From: Actinomycetes bacterium
GTDB lineage: Bacteria > Actinomycetota > Acidimicrobiia > Acidimicrobiales > Palsa-688
Length of the DNA stretch: 6,528 nucleotides
NCBI GenBank assembly: GCA_021816565.1
Contig: JAKAXN010000262.1
Span: forward strand, 1-6,528
Reading direction: 5' to 3'
Below the pieces are notes generated by a model. That model was given only the letters and a program-made list of their open reading frames with translations, made no database searches and was not told the DNA's origin. The position numbers and the translations under genes were made by a program. Below, piece by piece: positions 1-5,243 of the stretch (position 1 is its first letter; the number at the start of each line of letters is the position of its first letter).

Positions 1-54
1 GCCGCCGTCGACCCGGCCGGCCTGCTCAACCCCGGGGTTCTGCTGGCCGGCTGA
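1..54 (+). CDS. C-terminal end of a probable FAD-linked oxidase (partial)
   Basis: Only the last 17 codons and the TGA stop are present; the gene begins upstream of the window. The visible tail contains DPAGLLNPGVLL. This closely resembles the DP(x)GLLNPG motif that ends many FAD-linked oxidases of the glycolate oxidase (GlcD), D-lactate dehydrogenase and alkyldihydroxyacetonephosphate synthase group. In those enzymes this tail closes the C-terminal cap domain. The exact substrate cannot be told from so short a piece. The stop lies 12 bases before the amidase start, so the two genes are adjacent on the same strand, but the amidase seems to have its own promoter. The family call rests on one short motif and is moderate. 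Confidence 0.6.
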   Translation, partial: AAVDPAGLLNPGVLLAG

Positions 55-66
55 TAGCTTCCGCGC
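55..66 (+). promoter_or_regulatory. -10 box of a putative leaderless promoter for the amidase
   Basis: TAGCTT at 55-60 fits the actinobacterial -10 pattern TANNNT. Six bases separate it from the ATG at 67, which puts the expected transcription start on or next to the A of the start codon. No purine-rich ribosome-binding site lies between the upstream stop at 54 and this ATG, which also favours a leaderless message. No clear -35 element is visible. Confidence 0.5.
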
Positions 67-1467
67 ATGGCCGCGGACTCCGAAATCGCCCTCCTCCCGG
101 CCCGGCGTCTGGCCCGGATGATCCAGGCCCGGGAGATCTCCAGCCGGGAGCTGCTGGAGCTGTACCTGCAGCGGATCGACCGTCTCAACCCGCAGCTCAA
201 CGCCGTGGTGACCCTCGACCCCGAGGGGGCCCGGGCCGCCGCCGCGGCAGCCGACGAGCGGACCGCGGCCGGTCACGCCACCGGGCCCCTGCACGGGCTG
301 CCCATGACGGTGAAGGACGCCATCGAGGTGGCGGGCATGCGCTCCACCGGAGGCTCCACCGCACTGCGGGACCACCGGCCCCCCGCCGACGCCCCGGTCG
401 TGGCCCGGCTCCGCCGGGCCGGTGCGGTGGTGATGGGCAAGACCAACGTCCCGGAATGGTCGGGGGACATCCAGACCTACAACGACCTGTTCGGCGTCAC
501 CAACAACCCGTGGGATCCCACCCTCACCCCCGGTGGATCCTCCGGCGGCCCAGCCGCCGCGGTGGCGACCGGGCTCACCAGCTTCGAGACCGGGACCGAC
601 ATCGGCGGATCCATCCGCATCCCGTCCAGCTTCTGCGGCATCTGCGGGCACAAGCCCAGCTACGGGGTGGTGTCGCAGCGCGGCTACCTCGACCAGGTGG
701 GCGGCGGGATGACCGACGCCGACATCAACGTGTTCGGCCCGCTGGCCCGCTCGGTGGAGGACCTGGAGCTGCTGCTCGAGGTGCTGGCCGGCCCCGACGA
801 GGAGGACGCAGCGGGGTGGACCCTGACGCTGCCGCCGCCGCGCCACGAGGACCTGCGCGGCTACCGGGTGGGGTTGTGGCTGGACGATCCGGCCTGCCAG
901 GTGGACCGCCAGGCGCTGGATCTTCTGCAGGGAGCGGCATCGGCCCTGGCCGGGGCCGGCGCCGAGGTGTCCGACGCCCGGCCCCCGCTGGAGCTGAAGG
1001 AGATGGAGGCCCTGTTCTCGGCCCTGCTGCTCGCAGCCATCTCGGTCAGCCTGGAGCAGGGCCTCGGCGAGGCCCTGGCCGGCAACCACCGGGCGTGGCT
1101 GGAGCTGACGCGCCGGCGGGCCGCGGTGCGTCGGGTGTGGGCGGAGTGGTTCCGCTCCTACGACGTGCTGCTCTGCCCGGTCGTGCCCATGCTGCCGTTC
1201 CCCCACGACACCGAGGGCACCATCGGCGACCGCTACGTCATCATCGACGGCCGGTCCCGGCCACAGTCCGAAACCCTGGCCTGGACCGGCCTGGTCGGGA
1301 TGGCCTACCTCCCCTCCACGGTCGTCCCGGTGGGGCGCACTCCGGGGGGCCTCCCGGTGGGCGTACAGGTGGTGGGTCCGTACCTGGAGGACCGCACCAC
1401 GCTCCACGTCGCGGGCCGGCTGACCGAGCTGAAAGGTGGGGTGCTACCCCCTCCCATCGCGCTGTAA
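67..1467 (+). CDS. Amidase-signature family amidohydrolase
   Basis: This is a complete 466-residue cytoplasmic enzyme of the amidase-signature family, which hydrolyses carboxamides through a Ser-cisSer-Lys triad. The triad is intact: Lys83 in TVKDA, the cis-Ser Ser158 in GGSSGG, and the nucleophile Ser182 in GTDIGGSIRIP. The spacings of 75 residues (Lys to cis-Ser) and 24 residues (cis-Ser to nucleophile) match those of fatty acid amide hydrolase. The signature runs on into CGICGHKPSYGVV, and the C-terminal part (GLPVGVQVVGP, about residues 425-440) is typical of the fold. I see no signal peptide or membrane segment. Length is normal for the family. It is unlikely to be the GatA subunit of the tRNA amidotransferase: no gatB or gatC neighbour is visible. 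The substrate is unknown. The ATG at 67 is chosen because the family N-terminus begins here and a TANNNT box lies just upstream. Confidence 0.93.
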   Translation: MAADSEIALLPARRLARMIQAREISSRELLELYLQRIDRLNPQLNAVVTLDPEGARAAAAAADERTAAGHATGPLHGLPMTVKDAIEVAGMRSTGGSTALRDHRPPADAPVVARLRRAGAVVMGKTNVPEWSGDIQTYNDLFGVTNNPWDPTLTPGGSSGGPAAAVATGLTSFETGTDIGGSIRIPSSFCGICGHKPSYGVVSQRGYLDQVGGGMTDADINVFGPLARSVEDLELLLEVLAGPDEEDAAGWTLTLPPPRHEDLRGYRVGLWLDDPACQVDRQALDLLQGAASALAGAGAEVSDARPPLELKEMEALFSALLLAAISVSLEQGLGEALAGNHRAWLELTRRRAAVRRVWAEWFRSYDVLLCPVVPMLPFPHDTEGTIGDRYVIIDGRSRPQSETLAWTGLVGMAYLPSTVVPVGRTPGGLPVGVQVVGPYLEDRTTLHVAGRLTELKGGVLPPPIAL

Positions 1468-1475
1468 CCGGCGCC

Positions 1476-1497
1476 GTCGGTGAAAATTGTCACCGAC
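1476..1497 (+). repeat. Perfect 8-bp inverted repeat, operator or terminator
   Basis: GTCGGTGA (1476-1483) and TCACCGAC (1490-1497) are exact reverse complements around a 6-base AT-rich centre. The element starts 9 bases after the amidase stop and ends 7 bases before the predicted -35 of the next gene. As RNA it would be a short hairpin after the amidase, but no run of T follows, so it is a weak intrinsic terminator candidate. As DNA it has the form of a binding site for a dimeric regulator. CCGACAG at its right arm (1493-1499) recurs at 1514-1520, 21 bases on. Confidence 0.5.
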
Positions 1498-1504
1498 AGA
1501 ATAT

Positions 1505-1533
1505 TTGGGTTCTCCGACAGTGGCGGCTAGTCT
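1505..1533 (+). promoter_or_regulatory. Putative sigma-A-like promoter of the 3D-domain gene
   Basis: TTGGGT at 1505-1510 and TAGTCT at 1528-1533 are separated by 17 bases, the optimal spacing for a housekeeping sigma factor. The -10 fits TANNNT; the -35 matches only the first half of TTGACA. The expected start of transcription is near 1540, which would give a leader of about 187 bases before the GTG at 1727. One copy of the CCGACAG repeat lies in the spacer (1514-1520). Confidence 0.4.
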
Positions 1534-1539
1534 CGTCGG

Positions 1540-1726
1540 CCGAGAAAAGACAAGGCCCCCGGGTGACCGTCCCAGAGACCGCCGACGGGGGGCCAAAAAG
1601 CCAACCTCCGCCCTTTCCCCTTTCCGGCGGAGGCCCGCGCTGGTCCGCATCTCCCCCTTTTACTGACGCTTCTTGCGGAGCCACCTGGACCCGGACCGGC
1701 GCGCCGACGAAAGGGTCACAAACGCT
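1540..1726 (+). promoter_or_regulatory. Structured 5' leader of the 3D-domain gene, candidate cis-regulatory RNA
   Basis: No convincing coding sequence is seen here. The stretch can form three successive hairpins: 1554-1560 with 1588-1594 (7 bp); 1605-1612 with 1626-1633 (8 bp, perfect, 13-base pyrimidine loop); and 1641-1649 with 1674-1683 (9 bp with one bulged base at 1680). A Shine-Dalgarno-like GAAAGGG lies at 1709-1715, 11 bases before the GTG at 1727. Its exact complement CCCTTTC occurs twice in tandem at 1611-1624, in and next to the loop of hairpin 2, and CCCTTTT occurs in the loop of hairpin 3 (1655-1661). This would allow loop-to-ribosome-site pairing. I do not find the conserved segments of the ydaO (cyclic di-AMP) riboswitch that precedes many actinobacterial cell-wall hydrolase genes. 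The regulatory role is inferred. Confidence 0.4.
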
Positions 1727-3025
1727 GTGTCCAAAACCTGTAGTACCTCTCTGTCCCCTTATACCCACGCGCCCGAATTTCGGCCGGAGAAGTGGCGGAG
1801 ACGCCAGCCGGGGCGGTTGTCCCGCTCTGCGGCGGTCGTCTCGGCTATCCCGCTGGCATTCGCGACCACCGCGGCGCTGAGCCCGGTTCCCGGTCCGGCG
1901 GCCCCCCTGGCCAACTCTGCGGTGCTGGCCTCGGCCTCCACCCCGGCCAGCTCCCCCGGAGTGGTCCAGGGCTTCGGCGACGCCCCGTCGCTGGGTGGTC
2001 CCGGCACCTCCACGAGCAGCCCCCTGGTCGGCGTGGCCCCCACGGCCAGCGGCCAGGGCTACTGGCTGGCCGCATCCGACGGCGGCGTGTTCTCCTACGG
2101 CGACGCCGGCTTCCACGGCTCGGCGGCGGGCCAGCAGCTCTCCAAGCCCATCGTCGGCATCGCCTCCACCCCCGACGGCGGCGGCTACTGGCTCGTCGCA
2201 TCCGACGGCGGCGTGTTCTCCTACGGCGACGCCCGCTTCTTCGGGTCCACCGGCGGCCAGCAGCTCTCCAAGCCCATCGTCGGCATCGCTTCCACCCCCG
2301 ACGGCGGCGGCTACTGGCTCGTCGCATCCGACGGCGGCGTGTTCGCCTTCGGCGACGCCCGCTTCTTCGGGTCCACCGGCGGCCAGCAGCTCTCCAAGCC
2401 CATCGTCGGCATGGCCCGCACCCCCGACGGCGGCGGCTACTGGCTCGTCGCATCCGACGGCGGCGTGTTCGCCTTCGGCGATGCCCGCTTCTTCGGATCG
2501 GCCGGCGCCGACCGCCTCACCGCCCCCGTGGTGGCCATGGCCTCCACGCCCAGCGGCCAGGGGTACTGGCTGGCCGCCGCCGACGGCGGCGTGTTCGCCT
2601 TCGGAGACGCCGGGTTCCAGGGCAGCGCCTCCCCCGAGGCCAGCGGCACCCAGGTCGCCGGCATGGCGGCCACGCCTTCGGGCCACGGCTACTGGCTGGC
2701 CACCGCCCCGGTGCCTCCCCCGCCCGCCCAGGCCGTCCAGGCGTCGTCCACCCCGGGCGGCACCTACCTGGGGGTCTTCGGCGTCACCTGCTACGACAAC
2801 GCCGGGACCACCGCCAGCGGCGCCTACACCAACACCCAGACCGTCGCCGTCGACCCCTCGGTGATCCCCATCGGTACCCACATCTGGATCGCCGGCGTGG
2901 GCGAGCGGATCGCCGAGGACACCGGTGGCGCGATCAAGGGCGACCGGCTCGACATCTGGGAGCCCACATACCAGGACTGCGCCAACTGGGGCTACCAGAA
3001 CCGCGGCGTCTGGCAGCAAGGCTGA
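1727..3025 (+). CDS. Secreted repeat protein with C-terminal 3D domain, probable peptidoglycan hydrolase
   Basis: The predicted protein is 432 residues from the GTG at 1727, chosen for the GAAAGGG site upstream; TTG codons at 1673 and 1817 are alternatives. A basic segment (residues 22-33) and a hydrophobic stretch (about 35-51) look like a signal peptide with a long n-region; the TTG at 1817 would give a more usual short one. Residues 101-326 are five full and one partial 42-residue repeats (core GYWLVASDGGVFAFGDA), possibly beta-propeller blades. A Pro-rich linker (about 327-345) leads to a 3D domain (346-432) with VAVDP (Asp376) and the AEDTGGAIKG segment followed by DRLD (Asp398, Asp406, Asp409), the acidic residues typical of MltA/RpfB-type double-psi barrels. 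Cys355 and Cys418 could form a disulfide. In the family this domain goes with peptidoglycan cleavage outside the membrane. The repeats may bind wall polymer, but that is inference. Confidence 0.85.
   Translation: MSKTCSTSLSPYTHAPEFRPEKWRRRQPGRLSRSAAVVSAIPLAFATTAALSPVPGPAAPLANSAVLASASTPASSPGVVQGFGDAPSLGGPGTSTSSPLVGVAPTASGQGYWLAASDGGVFSYGDAGFHGSAAGQQLSKPIVGIASTPDGGGYWLVASDGGVFSYGDARFFGSTGGQQLSKPIVGIASTPDGGGYWLVASDGGVFAFGDARFFGSTGGQQLSKPIVGMARTPDGGGYWLVASDGGVFAFGDARFFGSAGADRLTAPVVAMASTPSGQGYWLAAADGGVFAFGDAGFQGSASPEASGTQVAGMAATPSGHGYWLATAPVPPPPAQAVQASSTPGGTYLGVFGVTCYDNAGTTASGAYTNTQTVAVDPSVIPIGTHIWIAGVGERIAEDTGGAIKGDRLDIWEPTYQDCANWGYQNRGVWQQG
2027..2704 (+). repeat. Tandem 126-bp coding repeats (five full, one partial)
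   Basis: Units start at 2027, 2153, 2279, 2405, 2531 and 2657, exactly 126 bases (42 codons) apart; the last stops after 48 bases. Units 2 and 3 differ at only three positions by eye. The first two thirds of unit 4 is nearly identical to unit 3, after which it diverges sharply near 2499. Outer units are much more divergent at DNA level but keep the protein motif. This pattern fits recent duplication or gene conversion of the central units. The array is in-frame throughout, so copy-number changes would keep the reading frame. Confidence 0.95.
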
Positions 3026-3042
3026 CACAACTGGTTCGACGG

Positions 3043-3066
3043 CACGGGCCGTAGGCTGGGCCCGTG
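3043..3066 (+). promoter_or_regulatory. Inverted repeat framing the ferrochelatase -10 box and start codon
   Basis: CACGGGCC (3043-3050) and GGCCCGTG (3059-3066) are a perfect 8-bp inverted repeat with an 8-base centre. The centre holds TAGGCT (3052-3057), a TANNNT-type -10 box six bases before the GTG at 3064, and the right arm contains that GTG. If transcription starts at the GTG, only the right arm is in the message, so the dyad would act as DNA, for example as a repressor site. In read-through RNA from the upstream gene it would form a GC hairpin 17 bases after that gene's stop, without a T-run. Confidence 0.5.
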
Positions 3067-4044
3067 AGATTCGACGCCCTCCTGCTGCTCTCTTTCGGCG
3101 GACCGGACGGTCCCGACGACGTGCGCCCGTTCCTGGCCAACGTCCTGCGGGGCCGGCCGGTACCGCCCGAGCGGGTGGAGCAGGTGGCGGCCAACTACAT
3201 GCTCTTCGGTGGCCGCAGCCCGATCAACGGCCAGAACCGGGAGTTGCTGGCCGCCCTGCAGGAGGTCATGGACCGCCCCGTGTACTGGGGCAACCGGAAC
3301 TGGCACCCGTTCCTGGCCGACACGCTGGCCCGCATGCGTGATGACGGGATCGGCCGGGCCGCGGTGTTCGCCACTTCCGCCTACTCCTCCTACAGCGGGT
3401 GCCGCCAGTACATGGAGGACATGGAGCGGGCCCGGGCCGAGGTCGGCCCGGGCGCTCCGGAGCTGGTCAAGCTCCGGCCCTTCTTCGACCATCCCGGCTT
3501 CTACGGGCCGCTCACCGAGGGTCTGGCTGCGGCGGTGGCCGGAGCCGGGCCGGAGGCCCCGGTGCTCATGTCAGCCCACAGCATCCCCGAGTCGATGGCC
3601 GCCACCTGCGACTACCAGAGCCAACTGGCCGCCACCGCGGCCCGGGTGGCCGCCGGCGCCGGCGTGGACCCCGGCCGGTGGCGCCAGGTGTACCAGAGCC
3701 GCTCCGGTTCACCGTCGCAGCCCTGGCTCGGTCCCGACGTGGTGGAGGCCATAGCCGGCCTGCCCGACGGCACCGAGGCCGTGGTGGTGGCCCCGATCGG
3801 GTTCGTGTCGGACCACATGGAGGTGATCTACGACCTGGACACGGCGGCGGCCGGAGCGGCCCGGGAGCGGGGCGTCCGCCTCATCCGCAGCGCCACCCCC
3901 GGCTCCCACCCGGCGTTCGTGGCCATGGTGGCCGACCTGGTGACCGAGCTGGAGGCGGCCGGCGGGGTGCCCCCGTGGTGCCGGCCCGGCTGCTGCCCGC
4001 CACCGCGGCGTCCGGCACCGGGACCGGTAGATTCGACGGGGTGA
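3064..4044 (+). CDS. hemH: Ferrochelatase (probably coproporphyrin ferrochelatase)
   Basis: This 326-residue cytoplasmic enzyme inserts ferrous iron into a porphyrin late in heme synthesis. In Actinobacteria the usual substrate is coproporphyrin III, and the gene is also called cpfC. Diagnostic segments are LLLSFGGPDGPDDVRPFL (residues 6-23), FGGRSPINGQNR (48-59), GNRNWHPF (76-83), SAHSIPESM with the metal-site His172, and GFVSDHMEVIYDLD (246-259) with the conserved Glu253. Cysteines near the C-terminus, Cys306, Cys310 and Cys311 (CRPGCC), plus internal Cys113 and Cys182, suggest the [2Fe-2S] cluster known from several bacterial ferrochelatases; which ones are ligands is inference. The GTG start is fixed by alignment to the family N-terminus. 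There is no good ribosome-binding site, and a -10 box lies six bases upstream, so the message is probably leaderless. The stop overlaps the next start (GTGA). Confidence 0.96.
   Translation: MRFDALLLLSFGGPDGPDDVRPFLANVLRGRPVPPERVEQVAANYMLFGGRSPINGQNRELLAALQEVMDRPVYWGNRNWHPFLADTLARMRDDGIGRAAVFATSAYSSYSGCRQYMEDMERARAEVGPGAPELVKLRPFFDHPGFYGPLTEGLAAAVAGAGPEAPVLMSAHSIPESMAATCDYQSQLAATAARVAAGAGVDPGRWRQVYQSRSGSPSQPWLGPDVVEAIAGLPDGTEAVVVAPIGFVSDHMEVIYDLDTAAAGAARERGVRLIRSATPGSHPAFVAMVADLVTELEAAGGVPPWCRPGCCPPPRRPAPGPVDSTG
4028..4033 (+). promoter_or_regulatory. Possible internal -10 box for the acyl-CoA dehydrogenase
   Basis: TAGATT fits TANNNT and ends seven bases before the GTG at 4041, inside the last codons of ferrochelatase. 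It could give the dehydrogenase its own leaderless transcript. The 4-base overlap of the two genes equally suits translation coupled to ferrochelatase, so the box may be fortuitous. No -35 is evident. Confidence 0.35.
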
Positions 4045-5228
4045 CGACTGAAGAGGCGGTGACCGCCCGACGGGACAAGACGGTGGCCGAGCTGGATCAG
4101 CTGCTCGAGCGGCGGCGGCCCGGCTCCCGGGTCGGGGTCCTGGGCGCCGGCAGCGACGACCTGGACGCCGGCCGCGCCTACCTGGCCAAGCTGACCTCCG
4201 GCGGCTACGCGGTGCCGACGTGGCCGGTCGAGCACGGGGGCATGGGGCTCGGCAACGAGGAGGCGGGGGCCGTCCGCTCGGCCCTGGCCGACTTCGAGGC
4301 CCCGGACCTGTACCCGTGGCTGGTGGGCCTGGACCTGATCGGCCCCACCATCCTCGTCCACGGCAGCGACGAGCAGAAGGCCCGCTGGCTGCCGGCCATC
4401 CGCAGCGGCGAGGAGATCTGGTGCCAGATGTTCTCCGAGCCCGACGCCGGCTCCGACCTGGCGGGCCTCAAGGCCCGGGCCGTCCGCGACGGCGACGGGT
4501 GGCGGGTCAGCGGCTCCAAGGTCTGGACGTCGCGGGCCCACTACTCCAGGTGGGGCCTGCTGCTCGCCCGCTTCGACACCTCTCTGCCCAAGCACAAGGG
4601 CATCGTGGCCTTCGGGCTGGACATGGAGTCGCCCGGCGTCACCGTCAAGCCGCTGGTCCAGATGAACCGGGACGCCCACTTCAACGAGGTGTTCATGGAC
4701 GAGGTGTGGATCCCCGACACCGACCGCATCGGCGAGCCCGGCGACGGCTGGCGGGTGGCCCTCACCTGCCTCACCTTCGAACGCGGTGCGCTGGGCGGCG
4801 GCCTCGGCGTGCGCGAGGACCAGGTCCGCCGCCTGGCCACCATGATCGATCCGGCCGACGCGGTGGCGCGCGACGAGTGGGCCCGGCGCATGGTCGACTA
4901 CCAGGTCACCCGCATGACCGGCCTGCGCTCCGAGGAGGCCCGCAAGGCCGGCCGCCCACCCGGGCCGGAGGACTCCGGCTCCAAGCTGCGGGGCACGGCC
5001 ATGATCAAGCGCCTGGCCGGCCTGGCGATGCGCGTCGAAGGCCCGTCCGCCACCGCCGGCGAGGAGGGCGCCGAGCTCGACGAGTGGCAGAACATGTTCC
5101 TCATGTCCCCCTCCCTGTCGATCCGCGGCGGCACCGACGAGATCCAGCGCAACATCCTGGGCGAGCGGGTGCTCGGCCTGCCCCCCGAGCCCCGGGTGGA
5201 CAAGGACAAGCCCTTCTCCGACGGCTGA
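4041..5228 (+). CDS. Acyl-CoA dehydrogenase family protein (FadE-like)
   Basis: A 395-residue FAD enzyme of the acyl-CoA dehydrogenase family, which introduces an alpha,beta double bond into an acyl-CoA. An N-terminal helical domain covers roughly residues 1-120 (WPVEHGGMGL at 61-70). It is followed by the beta-domain signature CQMFSEPDAGSDLAGL (128-143) and a C-terminal helical domain ending in IRGGTDEIQRNILGERVLGL (361-380). The Glu that serves as base in medium-chain enzymes (the E of the EGT motif) is replaced by Gly364. Glu247 in LTFERG sits where isovaleryl-CoA dehydrogenase has its base (Glu254 in the human enzyme) and may take that role. Such GGT-type FadE proteins are common in Actinobacteria and include steroid and branched-substrate enzymes, so the substrate stays open. 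Start GTG 4041 overlaps the ferrochelatase stop by 4 bases; an open frame further upstream is only the shadow of ferrochelatase. Confidence 0.93.
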   Translation: MTTEEAVTARRDKTVAELDQLLERRRPGSRVGVLGAGSDDLDAGRAYLAKLTSGGYAVPTWPVEHGGMGLGNEEAGAVRSALADFEAPDLYPWLVGLDLIGPTILVHGSDEQKARWLPAIRSGEEIWCQMFSEPDAGSDLAGLKARAVRDGDGWRVSGSKVWTSRAHYSRWGLLLARFDTSLPKHKGIVAFGLDMESPGVTVKPLVQMNRDAHFNEVFMDEVWIPDTDRIGEPGDGWRVALTCLTFERGALGGGLGVREDQVRRLATMIDPADAVARDEWARRMVDYQVTRMTGLRSEEARKAGRPPGPEDSGSKLRGTAMIKRLAGLAMRVEGPSATAGEEGAELDEWQNMFLMSPSLSIRGGTDEIQRNILGERVLGLPPEPRVDKDKPFSDG

Positions 5229-5243
5229 GGGGCCCGGGCCGGG

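Noticed and set aside
1438..1450. GGGGT-GCT-ACCCC hairpin at the end of the amidase
   Set aside because: Only 5 bp with a 3-base loop, inside coding sequence and without a T-run; likely fortuitous in G/C-rich DNA.
67..1467. GatA subunit of the Asp/Glu-tRNA amidotransferase
   Set aside because: Same superfamily, but no gatC or gatB neighbour is visible, and the sequence reads as a general amidase.
1673..1726. TTG at 1673 as start of the 3D-domain protein
   Set aside because: It lies in the 3' side of hairpin 3, has no ribosome-binding site, and adds 18 charged residues in front of an already long n-region. GTG 1727 has GAAAGGG upstream. TTG 1817 remains a possible alternative.
1540..1740. 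ydaO (cyclic di-AMP) riboswitch upstream of the wall hydrolase
   Set aside because: Suggested by gene function, but the conserved core segments could not be found by eye.
2027..2704. Repeats as a CRISPR array or noncoding minisatellite
   Set aside because: The period is 126 bases, contiguous without unique spacers, and perfectly in frame with a conserved protein motif.
1490..3028. A 512-codon open frame on the minus strand opposite the 3D-domain gene
   Set aside because: It is the antisense shadow of GC-rich tandem repeats: its own repeats are the exact complement of the plus-strand units, and the translation is low-complexity Gly/Ala/Val with no known motif. The plus-strand frame has a signal peptide and a recognisable 3D domain.
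3399..4040. N-terminal extension of the acyl-CoA dehydrogenase frame over ferrochelatase
   Set aside because: The upstream open frame is the Arg/Gly-rich shadow of ferrochelatase; family homology begins right after GTG 4041.
5231..5240. GGCCCGGGCC palindrome between convergent stop codons as a bidirectional terminator
   Set aside because: A loopless 10-base palindrome folds into at most three pairs, with no T-run on either side; common in such DNA.
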